Counted from the stretch's first letter, positions 1 to 6,204 are shown. The stretch is DNA of 9,063 nucleotides from Phormidesmis priestleyi (GCA_003242115.1 QBMP01000190.1:1-9063); one strand, 5' to 3'. Made by a program: numbers and translations. The notes: generated from the sequence alone by a model not told the origin.

Positions 1-618
1 GGCAGGTGCTGATGGCGTGGGAGCAGCTTCAACGGCGGCGCTATCGGGGCTTTCTAAAGCTAACGCAACGGGGCCACGGGCATAGTCAGATATGGGTGCA
101 GCGATCGCGCTAGCGCCTAATAATCCGGCTAGTGGGCTGACTCGTCGCGGCTTTACAAGCTTGCCTTGTACAGGTTGCTGTGGTCTGTTAGCGGTAAAGG
201 CGGGCGGTGCAACAGCGGTGACAGATGGCGTCTGCACGGGCGCTGGTGCTAACGATTCGATGGCCTCTGAAAGATTGGCAGAAACATCAACAAAGGCTTC
301 TGGTTGAGGCGCGGCAGCGACGACTGGGGTAACTTCAAAAACAGGCAGTTCAGCGGTTTGTGAGTAGGGTGCTTGATTGGCTGTTGGCGCTGTGGCGGTA
401 TCAGCGGTGGCTGAGTCAGCTGCGGTGGATGGAGTGTAATCGCCGATTAAGAGGTTGGTTTCAGCGATCGCTAAATCCACCTGACCCGTTACAAAACCAA
501 AGCTGCCGAGCAGTCCTAGCGTTACTAGCCAGCCCCTTTGCAGTCCGCCGCCTTTCTGCTGATGGGGTTTAGAGTTGTGGTTGGCGCTTGGCTGGGGGGT
601 CGGCTGAGGCGCAGTCAT
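1..618 (-). CDS. N-terminal part of an Ala/Pro-rich membrane-anchored or exported protein (partial)
   Basis: An open frame of 206 codons runs from an ATG at 618 to the left edge without a stop, so the C-terminus lies outside the window. The product starts with a polar, Gln/Pro/Lys-containing segment. A hydrophobic stretch follows at about residues 29-45 (core LVTLGLLGSFGFVTG), next to basic residues, and fits a signal anchor or late signal peptide. Residues 60-150 are an Ala/Pro/Thr-rich, low-complexity spacer. A basic patch (KLVKPRR, about 153-159) precedes a second mildly hydrophobic stretch. Two HIP1 sites are read in frame as Ala-Ile-Ala. Cyanobacterial M23 peptidoglycan peptidases often have this kind of N-terminus before a C-terminal catalytic domain, but no catalytic motif is visible here, so that identity is only a guess. 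It lies 227 bp downstream of birA on the same strand. No Shine-Dalgarno sequence is obvious. The frame is convincing; the function is not. Confidence 0.7.
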   Translation of the reverse strand, partial: MTAPQPTPQPSANHNSKPHQQKGGGLQRGWLVTLGLLGSFGFVTGQVDLAIAETNLLIGDYTPSTAADSATADTATAPTANQAPYSQTAELPVFEVTPVVAAAPQPEAFVDVSANLSEAIESLAPAPVQTPSVTAVAPPAFTANRPQQPVQGKLVKPRRVSPLAGLLGASAIAAPISDYARGPVALALESPDSAAVEAAPTPSAPA

Positions 619-710
619 AAGTCAATAACCTTAAAAGTAATCCCGATTCAACTCACTTTAACTTATGTGAAGCGGGTTCTATCCGAGGGAGTGAGGAGAA
701 GCGAAACACG

Positions 711-722
711 GCCTGATCAGGC
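711..722. repeat. 12-bp perfect palindrome between birA and the left-edge gene
   Basis: GCCTGATCAGGC is its own reverse complement and can fold as a 4-bp stem with a GATC loop. On the minus strand it is flanked by AAACA and TGTTT, which could extend the stem with a small bulge. It lies about 125 bp past the birA stop, so it could be a weak terminator for birA or a protein-binding site upstream of the next gene. The rest of the 619-845 gap holds one HIP1 site (789-796) and no clear promoter. Confidence 0.3.
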
Positions 723-845
723 TGTTTTCCGATTAGATACTAGCTTGTTTGGCTCATAGCTGCTGAAGAAATATTGTGGATAGCTTTAGCGATCGCTTCT
801 GAAAATCTACGGTCAGCCTATCGTGAATCCCGGATGAATCCGTCG

Positions 846-1694
846 TCAGCCGCACGCATTTCTATCCGTAAGCTCTTTTAGTGAAGCAATTTTGCTAGCG
901 GGTGTCAGCAAATCGTGGTAGCGCTTCATAAAAACTTGACGCCCTACCTGCTGATAAAAGAAAACGCCCTGAAGAATTCCTTTTAGAGCCACAGCCGCCA
1001 ATCCTTCTAAACAATCTACTGTGTGGTGAGCAGTCCCTTCGGGGACTCGCTCTAGGATCTTCATCAAAGTAATACCCGTTTCTGGCACCGGGTTGTGCCA
1101 GTTAATACCTACTCCGATCACGGCCTGCTTAATGTGAGGCGAGTCGCCCGGAATGCCATCAGTTCCGGTGGCTCCGGCCAGCTTGGTTTCTGTCAGAATG
1201 CCGCCTAGCTTTTTCCCTTCAAAAAACAAGTCGTTAGGCCACTTAATTTGAATGGGTAAGCCCAAATTGTTCATCGCAGTCGCAATCCCCCAAGCACTCA
1301 GGTAAGTGAGCTGAGCGCCGTTAGTCACTGACCAATCGGGCTCTAGCGCTAAAGACAGGTACAATCCGCCTGGTTCGGATTGCCAAACGCGACCTCGCTG
1401 GCCTCGACCACAGGACTGACGCTGGGCTATTAACACGGTGCCTGCCCCTGCACCCGCTGCTATCATCCGCCAGAGCTGAGTGTTCGTAGAGGCTAGGCAC
1501 TCAAATACATGCACATCAAATCTGGGCTGAATCTGTCTGAAGGCTGGTAGGATGCCTAGCTCAGCGGCGTTTAGTAAAAGCGCAGTTTGGACTTTGTTAG
1601 CATCTAGGCAATAGCCGCTCTGAACGTCGCAGCTCTGAACATCGCTATTGCCCGTGAAATCGTCCGTCAAGCCCGTTAAATTGGCTGATGCCAT
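846..1694 (-). CDS. birA: Biotin--[acetyl-CoA-carboxylase] ligase, apparently lacking its C-terminal domain
   Basis: Biotin-protein ligase activates biotin with ATP to biotinyl-5'-AMP and transfers it to the biotin carboxyl carrier protein of acetyl-CoA carboxylase in the cytoplasm. The catalytic core is clear: STN at 69-71, the biotinyl-AMP loop GRGQRGR at 96-102, KWPND at 151-155, GKKLGGILTE at 160-169 and GVGINW at 194-199. There is no N-terminal helix-turn-helix, so it is not a BirA repressor like that of E. coli. Residues 1-58 are a poorly conserved extension with a small duplication (DVQSCDVQS). The chain stops soon after the final core helices (MKRYHDLL, about 256-263), with a short tail ending NACG. 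The SH3-like C-terminal domain expected in this family (roughly 40-50 residues) is not recognisable. The start is the only ATG upstream of the core and lies 9 bp from a tandem repeat in the divergent gap. Confidence 0.93.
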   Translation of the reverse strand: MASANLTGLTDDFTGNSDVQSCDVQSGYCLDANKVQTALLLNAAELGILPAFRQIQPRFDVHVFECLASTNTQLWRMIAAGAGAGTVLIAQRQSCGRGQRGRVWQSEPGGLYLSLALEPDWSVTNGAQLTYLSAWGIATAMNNLGLPIQIKWPNDLFFEGKKLGGILTETKLAGATGTDGIPGDSPHIKQAVIGVGINWHNPVPETGITLMKILERVPEGTAHHTVDCLEGLAAVALKGILQGVFFYQQVGRQVFMKRYHDLLTPASKIASLKELTDRNACG

Positions 1695-1703
1695 CGGTTC
1701 TAT

Positions 1704-1763
1704 GATGAGTAGTTGATGAGTAGTTGATGAGTAGTTGATGAGTAGTTGATGAGTAGTTGATGA
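1704..1763. repeat. 11-bp tandem repeat, five full copies plus a partial one
   Basis: The unit GATGAGTAGTT is repeated without mismatch at 1704-1714, 1715-1725, 1726-1736, 1737-1747 and 1748-1758, followed by a partial copy GATGA. It fills nearly all of the 65 bp between the divergent birA and DUF1823 starts. Each copy contains ATG AGT AGT TGA on the plus strand, and each TGA overlaps the next copy's ATG. The last TGA (1758-1760) overlaps the ATG at 1760 that opens the DUF1823 frame. Such arrays change copy number by slippage. The minus-strand version (AACTACTCATC) contains no start codon. Confidence 0.95.
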
Positions 1764-2155
1764 ATGGGTTAACGATGATGCACCTACCCCCTTTGACCAC
1801 CGAAACCCTGTGGGCCATTCTTAATAACGACCTGCCCGATGATACCGTGAACCAGCTAGTGTGGCATCACTTGGGGTATCGCTACGACGCGCAGCGCGAA
1901 ACTTGGCTGACTGATGAGGTAAACGCTGCCTGGGCCGAAAAGTATCCTGAGCCGCCTAATTTTATTGAAAGTCGGCCTGCTACCGTGCAGCTTACTCGCG
2001 CGATCGCCCCTGAAAACAAACAATTGCTCAAAACCTCGCTAGGCTTTAAGGGCTACTCTATCGATCAGCTCGTGCCGCGCCTGACCCGGCGGGCAACAAT
2101 GGCCAACTGGCTGCTAGGTGAAATGCACAATCGGGGACTGATGGATAAGGATTGA
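1760..2155 (+). CDS. DUF1823 family protein, cyanobacterial conserved
   Basis: The 131-residue product matches my memory of the DUF1823 family, found in cyanobacteria and plant plastids and of unknown function. Recognisable segments are LPPLTTETLWAIL near the N-terminus, VNQLVWHHLGYRYD, KYPEPPNFIESRPATVQLTR, the core ENKQLLKTSLGFKGY and the C-terminal TRRATMANWLL. Length fits the family. It is soluble, with no signal peptide or membrane segment. The frame is open from a TTG at 1757. I chose the ATG at 1760 because it overlaps the stop of the last repeat mini-ORF. The ATGs at 1775 and 1778 are equally possible and put the start closer to the conserved region. No Shine-Dalgarno sequence is seen at any of them. 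A HIP1 site at 2000-2007 lies in frame. It is divergent from birA and 191 bp upstream of exbB. Confidence 0.87.
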   Translation: MNGLTMMHLPPLTTETLWAILNNDLPDDTVNQLVWHHLGYRYDAQRETWLTDEVNAAWAEKYPEPPNFIESRPATVQLTRAIAPENKQLLKTSLGFKGYSIDQLVPRLTRRATMANWLLGEMHNRGLMDKD

Positions 2156-2194
2156 TGGACTAAGACTCGCTCCAAACAAATCATGAAGAGTCCC

Positions 2195-2200
2195 TATAAT
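2195..2200 (+). promoter_or_regulatory. Possible -10 element upstream of exbB
   Basis: A perfect TATAAT lies 146 bp before the exbB start in the 191-bp gap after the DUF1823 gene. No TTGACA-like -35 is found at normal spacing, so this would be a -35-independent promoter if real. It would give a leader of about 140 nt. Confidence 0.3.
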
Positions 2201-2327
2201 TACCTGCCCCTTAATCTTTTGTTTACTTATGAAAAGGCGAGCCCCGCTATAGTCCTTTAGGCACAGAAAACTCGCAAAAAACTGATTTAGATCGCGCCTC
2301 AATCGCTGTTTTCTTAACGTTAACGCT

Positions 2328-2340
2328 TACAAATTTTGTA
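2328..2340. promoter_or_regulatory. Inverted repeat just upstream of the exbB start, possible operator
   Basis: TACAAA-T-TTTGTA is a perfect 6-bp inverted repeat around one base, ending 6 bp before the exbB ATG. An AACGTTAACG stretch, itself rich in palindromic steps, lies just upstream at 2317-2326. The repeat could bind a regulator or affect translation initiation. It does not match a Fur box. Confidence 0.3.
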
Positions 2341-2346
2341 CCAGTT

Positions 2347-3093
2347 ATGACCACGACCGTATTCGATTTTTTGGTTAAAGGCGGCCCTGTGATGGTGCCA
2401 ATTGTGGGTGCGTCTGTCTTTACGGTGGCCTGTGCGCTGGAGCGCACTACGTTTTGGCTCGATTTGCTCAAGCGAGAGGCCAAGGTGGTCAGTGAAGTGC
2501 TCGATATGGCTCGTAAGGATTTGAATGAAGCAGCGGCGATCGCTTCTCGATCTCGCGATCTGCCCATTGGTCGTTTTTTGCTTGCCCCCTTGAGCCTACA
2601 AAATCCGTCGCCTGAAACCTTCCGTTTGTCGCTAGAGAATGCGGCTGAAAAAGAATTTGTCAAAATGAGAAAGGGCGACAAACTGCTAGAAACCGTTGTT
2701 GCCGTCTCACCGCTGCTCGGCCTGCTCGGAACGGTAACCGGATTAATTGCCACCTTTGAAAATCTCAATATTGGCGGCGGTGACAGCGCCGGGGGTGCAA
2801 CCGAAGCCGCAGGCGGCATTGGAGAAGCGCTGATTACCACAGCCGCCGGGATGATCGTAGCAATTTTGGCGCTGCTGGTGCTACGGGTAATGGTGACCTT
2901 GCAAGCACAGCAGATAGACTACTTTTCTGAAGCAGGCAATGAGCTAGAGCTAATCTACCGTGAGTATTGGGTAGAAGCGGGTCGGCTGCCGTTGCGGCGA
3001 TCGCCCACCCCCACCGAACGCGACTCATACGCACAACTTAGCCCATCGCTAGAGTCGCCTTCTAGTCAGTTCACCGACAGACCGTCTTATTAG
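2347..3093 (+). CDS. exbB: MotA/TolQ/ExbB proton channel family protein
   Basis: ExbB-type proteins form an inner-membrane pentamer around an ExbD dimer and use the proton gradient to drive TonB-type or Tol-type energy transfer to the outer membrane. This 248-residue protein has three membrane segments at about 12-32, 114-137 and 160-183. A long cytoplasmic domain lies between the first two, as in the family. The conserved SPLLGLLGTVTGL motif is at 121-133 and GEALITTAAGM at 159-169. E160 and T164/T165 fall where E. coli ExbB has its pore Glu and Thr. A Gly/Ala-rich loop (142-158) joins segments 2 and 3. The C-terminal tail from about 215 is Ser/Pro-rich and probably disordered. It leads a plus-strand cluster, with its stop 9 bp before the first exbD. 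No TonB gene or TonB-dependent receptor is visible, so the outer-membrane partner is unknown. Confidence 0.92.
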   Translation: MTTTVFDFLVKGGPVMVPIVGASVFTVACALERTTFWLDLLKREAKVVSEVLDMARKDLNEAAAIASRSRDLPIGRFLLAPLSLQNPSPETFRLSLENAAEKEFVKMRKGDKLLETVVAVSPLLGLLGTVTGLIATFENLNIGGGDSAGGATEAAGGIGEALITTAAGMIVAILALLVLRVMVTLQAQQIDYFSEAGNELELIYREYWVEAGRLPLRRSPTPTERDSYAQLSPSLESPSSQFTDRPSY

Positions 3094-3102
3094 AATAAAT
3101 AA

Positions 3103-3573
3103 ATGCGCTTCCGTCAAACAGAAAACACAGACATTCCCACCATTGACCTCATCCCTATGCTGACGGTGATGATGGGCGTACTTGCTTTTTTTGTGGTGGT
3201 GTCGGTGTCTTTAAGCAGTGAACAACTGATTCAAGTCGATCTGCCGCCAGAGCAAACCAATGATACGCCTACTGGCGCGATCGCCAGCCAAGAGCCCTTC
3301 ATCGTTGAAATCGATGCCACTGGGCAGCTATTGCTCAATTCAGTCCCGGTTGAGGCCGAGTCCTTAGCCGCCGAAATGAAGACTTATCTGGCCCGCAATC
3401 CCGACAAAATTATTTACCTCGTGCCCAACCGGCAACTGCCCTATCAGGAGGTAATGACGTTTTTGGGTGACATGAGAGCGGTGGGCGGCGATCGCGTTTC
3501 TCTAGCGCTCGAAGAAACCGAAGAAACCCCTGATCCCGCAGTCGATTCCGGGACTCCAGCCGCTAACAATTGA
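3103..3573 (+). CDS. exbD: ExbD/TolR family protein lacking the membrane Asp
   Basis: This 156-residue protein has the ExbD/TolR layout: a short cytoplasmic N-terminus, one membrane segment at about 16-36 and a periplasmic domain. The domain includes the FIVEIDATGQLLLN beta-strand region and the PDKIIYLVPNRQLPYQEV segment, which fit the TolR-like fold. The membrane helix reads IPMLTVMMGVLAFF. Active ExbD, TolR and MotB proteins carry an Asp here that takes up protons, but this one has Thr21 (codon ACG). The second ExbD has Asp21 at the identical position. I infer that this is a structural or regulatory partner in a mixed ExbD dimer rather than an independent proton carrier. The C-terminus after about 138 is acidic and Pro-rich. 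It starts 9 bp after exbB without a Shine-Dalgarno sequence (upstream AATAAATAA), so the genes are surely cotranscribed. HIP1 sites lie at 3277 and 3488. Confidence 0.9.
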   Translation: MRFRQTENTDIPTIDLIPMLTVMMGVLAFFVVVSVSLSSEQLIQVDLPPEQTNDTPTGAIASQEPFIVEIDATGQLLLNSVPVEAESLAAEMKTYLARNPDKIIYLVPNRQLPYQEVMTFLGDMRAVGGDRVSLALEETEETPDPAVDSGTPAANN

Positions 3574-3589
3574 ATCCCTAACTGCTAAA

Positions 3590-3613
3590 CCCCCGCCCTT
3601 ACTCCCGCTCCCC
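3590..3613 (-). promoter_or_regulatory. Four-run G-quadruplex / i-motif sequence abutting the second exbD start
   Basis: The plus strand has C-runs of 5, 3, 3 and 4 at 3590-3594, 3596-3598, 3604-3606 and 3610-3613, separated by 1, 5 and 3 bases. The minus (template) strand therefore meets the canonical rule of four runs of three or more G with loops of 1-7. The last C is immediately followed by the ATG at 3614. The mRNA leader here is C-rich and has no Shine-Dalgarno sequence. Confidence 0.6.
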
Positions 3614-4033
3614 ATGCGCACCAAACGTCGCCCTGCTAGCCGTATTCCTGAAGTCAATCTCGTGCCAATGATGGACGTTTTGATGACGGTTTTGATTTTC
3701 TTTGTGATTATCTCCATGAGCCTTACGGGCGTTTCTATCAACGGGGTCACCCTGCCCAAGTCCGTCAGCGGAGCCGATGCAAAAGTGACCGATAAAGCTG
3801 AAGCAGTCAAGCCGTTTACGATTGGGCTAGACAACCAGGCCAATCTCGTTTTAGAGGGAAAAAAGACAGATCTGCCTGCTTTGTCTCCCGCCATCAAGGC
3901 TTACTTTCAAGAAAATCCAGACGGTAGCCTTTTACTCAAAGCAGATCGTGACTTGCCCTACGATGACATTGCGGCGCTGCTCAGTGAACTCAGGAAAACG
4001 GGTGGCAGGCGGGTGGCTTTGGCGGTGGAATAG
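3614..4033 (+). CDS. exbD: ExbD/TolR family protein with intact membrane Asp
   Basis: This 139-residue protein is the proton-carrying ExbD/TolR subunit expected to sit inside the ExbB pentamer. A basic N-terminus (KRRPASR) is followed by the family signature IPEVNLVPMMDVLMTVLIFF at residues 11-30. Asp21 is the conserved membrane aspartate. One membrane segment (about 16-37) leads to a periplasmic domain with FTIGLDNQANLVLEG and the SLLLKADRDLPYDDIAALL segment. Its C-terminus ends in VALAVE without the acidic tail of its neighbour. Length is typical. It follows the first exbD by 40 bp, and this gap is the C-rich tract described separately. Two ExbD genes of different type behind one ExbB fit a hetero-dimeric stator. 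The ATG is the only reasonable start. Confidence 0.93.
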   Translation: MRTKRRPASRIPEVNLVPMMDVLMTVLIFFVIISMSLTGVSINGVTLPKSVSGADAKVTDKAEAVKPFTIGLDNQANLVLEGKKTDLPALSPAIKAYFQENPDGSLLLKADRDLPYDDIAALLSELRKTGGRRVALAVE

Positions 4034-4053
4034 GCTGGCGTGATTTCCGGCGC

Positions 4054-4059
4054 TATAAT
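4054..4059 (+). promoter_or_regulatory. Possible -10 element upstream of the TPR gene
   Basis: A perfect TATAAT lies in the 90-bp gap after the second exbD, 65 bp before the TPR start. No good -35 is present at 16-18 bp. It may provide a separate promoter for the TPR gene and ispG, or be chance. Confidence 0.27.
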
Positions 4060-4123
4060 CAGTCGAGGGTTGCGCCTAGCATTTTGACGCCTCACAGCCT
4101 ACCTGAACTTAATTGCATTTTTA

Positions 4124-4609
4124 ATGGATCCAATGGATCAACACCGGGTTGAACGGCTGCTTGCCGATTTAAAACAGCCGGATGAGGCCGTGCGCGATCG
4201 CGCCTCCTCTCTCTTGTGGCAGCTTTGGTTTCACCAAAAGGGCGTCTATGGCGCGCAGCAGCTTATGCAGGCTCAGTCACTGCTCGAAACCGGACACAGT
4301 GAGCAGGCCGAAGCCCTGCTTACCAGCATCGTTCAAGCCCAGCCCGACTTTGCCGAAGCCTGGAACCGCCGCGCCGTTTTGCACTACACCCAAGCCAAAC
4401 ACTGGACTGCGATCGCCGACTGTCAGCAGGTGATCAAGCTCATTCCCTACCACTTTGGCGCACTCCACGGCCTTGGTCTTTGCCATTGCGCTGTCGGCAA
4501 CTACACCGCCGCCATCCAAGCCTTTCGCCAAGCGCTAGCCGTACAGCCCTACGCCCTCGTCAATCAGCGCATGATCCTAGAATGCACTGCCAAATTAGGC
4601 CCAAACTAG
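4124..4609 (+). CDS. Small tetratricopeptide repeat protein
   Basis: A 161-residue soluble protein. Three TPR-like units are visible at about 43-74 (weaker), 76-108 and 110-142. They carry the usual spaced small and aromatic residues: AEAWNRRAVLHY followed by AIADCQQVIKLIP, then ALHGLGLCHCAVGNYTAAIQAFRQALAVQP. TPR units form helix pairs that bind partner proteins; the partner here is unknown. Residues 1-40 are helical, with a WQLWF aromatic cluster. There is no signal peptide. Two in-frame ATGs (4124 and 4133) begin with the same ATGGATC sequence, so the start could be three codons later. The stop codon lies in the first unit of an 11-bp repeat that continues into the gap before ispG. HIP1 sites are at 4194 and 4409. 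It may be read through from exbD (90-bp gap) or from its own promoter. Confidence 0.88.
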   Translation: MDPMDQHRVERLLADLKQPDEAVRDRASSLLWQLWFHQKGVYGAQQLMQAQSLLETGHSEQAEALLTSIVQAQPDFAEAWNRRAVLHYTQAKHWTAIADCQQVIKLIPYHFGALHGLGLCHCAVGNYTAAIQAFRQALAVQPYALVNQRMILECTAKLGPN

Positions 4610-4629
4610 GCTCAAACCAGGCCCAAATT
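4597..4629. repeat. Three imperfect copies of an 11-bp repeat at the TPR gene end
   Basis: AGGCCCAAACT, AGGCTCAAACC and AGGCCCAAATT follow each other at 4597-4607, 4608-4618 and 4619-4629, with another AGG at 4631-4633. The consensus is AGGCYCAAAYY. The first copy holds the last codons of the TPR gene and the T of its stop; the others are intergenic. It has the same unit length as the array at 1704-1763 but unrelated sequence. Confidence 0.7.
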
Positions 4630-4708
4630 CAGGTCTGCTGATCACGCAAAGCGAGACGTTCTATGGCAACCTAGAAGGTAACGATTGCACTGCATTCATC
4701 GAAACACC

Positions 4709-5953
4709 ATGCCAACGCTGTCTACTCCCGCACCTGCTGAGATATCGGGCTCCACACCTGCACCCGCGCCTGAATTTGACACCGCCATCAACCGCCGCAA
4801 AACGCGCCCAGTCAGCGTCGGCGATATCATTATCGGCGGCACTCATCCGGTAGTCGTGCAGTCAATGATCAACGAAGATACCCTCGACATCGAAGGCTCA
4901 GTCGCTGGCATTCGACGGCTGCACGAAGCAGGTTGCGAAATTGTCCGCGTCACCGTGCCCAGCATGGCTCACGCCCGCGCCCTTGCAGCAATCAAAACCA
5001 AGCTGAGCGAAACCTATCAGAGCGTGCCATTAGTGGCCGATGTCCATCACAACGGCATGAAAATCGCCTTAGAAGTCGCTAAGCATGTCGATAAAGTGCG
5101 CATTAACCCAGGGCTGTACGTTTTTGAAAAGCCCGAAAGCGATCGCACCGAATACACCCAAGCAGAATTTGACAACATCGGCGCAAAAATTCGCGAAACC
5201 CTAGAACCCTTAGTCATTTCCTTACGCGACCAAGGCAAAGCCATGCGGATTGGCGTCAACCACGGCTCCCTTGCCGAACGGATGCTCTTTACCTACGGCG
5301 ACACCCCCGAAGGCATGGTCGAATCGGCCCTCGAATTTATCCGCATCTGCGAATCACTCAACTTTTACAACCTGATCATTTCGCTCAAAGCCTCCCGCGT
5401 GCCGGTGATGATTGCCGCCTACCGGCTGATGGTCAAACGCATGGACGATCTGGGCATGATCTACCCGCTGCATCTAGGGGTCACCGAAGCGGGCGATGGT
5501 GAATATGGCCGCATCAAATCCACTGCTGGCATTGGCACCCTGCTGGCGATGGGCATTGGCGACACCATTCGAGTCTCGCTCACTGAAGCCCCTGAGAAAG
5601 AAATTCCGGTGTGCTACAGCATTTTGCAAGCGTTGGGCCTGCGCAAAACGATGGTGGAATACGTTGCCTGCCCTTCTTGCGGTCGCACCCTATTTAATCT
5701 AGAAGACGTGCTGCATAAGGTTAGAGCCGCCACTAACCATCTCACTGGCCTTGATATTGCCGTCATGGGCTGCATCGTCAATGGCCCTGGCGAAATGGCC
5801 GACGCTGACTATGGCTATGTCGGCAAGCAGGCCGGAACCATTGCCCTTTATCGAGGCCGCGAAGAAATTAAGCGCGTCCCGGAAGCGCAGGGCGTAGAAG
5901 AACTCATCAGCCTGATTAAAGGAGACGGTCGCTGGATAGAACCCGACGCCTAA
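4709..5953 (+). CDS. ispG: 4-hydroxy-3-methylbut-2-enyl diphosphate synthase (flavodoxin/ferredoxin)
   Basis: IspG (GcpE) is the [4Fe-4S] enzyme that reductively opens the cyclic diphosphate MEcPP to HMBPP, the second-last step of the MEP pathway. In cyanobacteria the electrons probably come from ferredoxin. The 414-residue protein has a TIM-barrel domain (about 32-295) with INRRKTRPV at 28-35, [11 protein letters not shown] at 48-58, DVHHNG at 111-116, KVRINPG at 129-135 and IGVNHGSL at 181-188. The C-terminal iron-sulfur domain supplies cluster ligands C321 and C324 (CPSCGRT) and C355. The family's catalytic Glu is at 362 in GCIVNGPGE. All key residues are present. Residues 1-22 are a Pro/Ala-rich, poorly conserved leader with a repeated TPAPA. 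I prefer the ATG at 4709; an upstream in-frame TTG at 4685 has AGAAGG six bases before it and would add eight residues. It follows the TPR gene by 99 bp. Confidence 0.97.
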   Translation: MPTLSTPAPAEISGSTPAPAPEFDTAINRRKTRPVSVGDIIIGGTHPVVVQSMINEDTLDIEGSVAGIRRLHEAGCEIVRVTVPSMAHARALAAIKTKLSETYQSVPLVADVHHNGMKIALEVAKHVDKVRINPGLYVFEKPESDRTEYTQAEFDNIGAKIRETLEPLVISLRDQGKAMRIGVNHGSLAERMLFTYGDTPEGMVESALEFIRICESLNFYNLIISLKASRVPVMIAAYRLMVKRMDDLGMIYPLHLGVTEAGDGEYGRIKSTAGIGTLLAMGIGDTIRVSLTEAPEKEIPVCYSILQALGLRKTMVEYVACPSCGRTLFNLEDVLHKVRAATNHLTGLDIAVMGCIVNGPGEMADADYGYVGKQAGTIALYRGREEIKRVPEAQGVEELISLIKGDGRWIEPDA

Positions 5954-6140
5954 GGAACCTTCAAAGCAACCTTTGGTAACATTAGCCGGTAAGTCGGTAG
6001 CGCCAGCTATTGGGCCACTAGCGTCAAGGCTACTAAGACCAGAAAATAAAGCTGCCGAAATAGAAGAATAAAGTCCTGTTCATTTGAAGAGTCAGCCTTA
6101 TCATAAAGTTATCGGTGCATTCACAGTCTGAATTCAGCCT

Positions 6141-6177
6141 ACTAACAAAAGACGTATGTTAGATTGGGCATACTAAC
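6141..6177 (+). promoter_or_regulatory. Overlapping alternative hairpins upstream of the S41 protease gene
   Basis: CTAACA (6142-6147) can pair with TGTTAG (6157-6162) around a 9-nt loop. The GTTAG of that second arm (6158-6162) can instead pair with CTAAC at 6173-6177. ACTAAC therefore occurs twice in direct orientation with its complement between. The element ends 27 bp before the start codon. It could be a pair of operator half-sites or a switchable leader structure. The remainder of the 5954-6204 gap is AT-richer, without a promoter I can defend. Confidence 0.35.
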
Positions 6178-6204
6178 GTCCTTCACACAGGATTCTTTTT
6201 CTCT

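Noticed and set aside
92..759. Three plus-strand frames of about 70 codons
   Set aside because: They lie opposite or just beyond the Ala/Pro-rich minus-strand gene, which has a coherent signal-anchor and in-frame HIP1 sites. The plus-strand products show no family features.
2231..2258. AAAGG...CCTTT hairpin in the exbB leader as a terminator of the DUF1823 gene
   Set aside because: The arms are 5 bp around a large imperfect loop and no run of T follows.
2247..2840. 197-codon minus-strand frame antisense to exbB
   Set aside because: It is Ser/Ala/Pro-rich with no domain and lies opposite the conserved ExbB coding region and its leader.
5954..5985. CAAAG-CAAC-CTTTG hairpin after ispG as a terminator
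   Set aside because: The stem is only 5 bp and no T-tract follows, so it does not meet the form of an intrinsic terminator.
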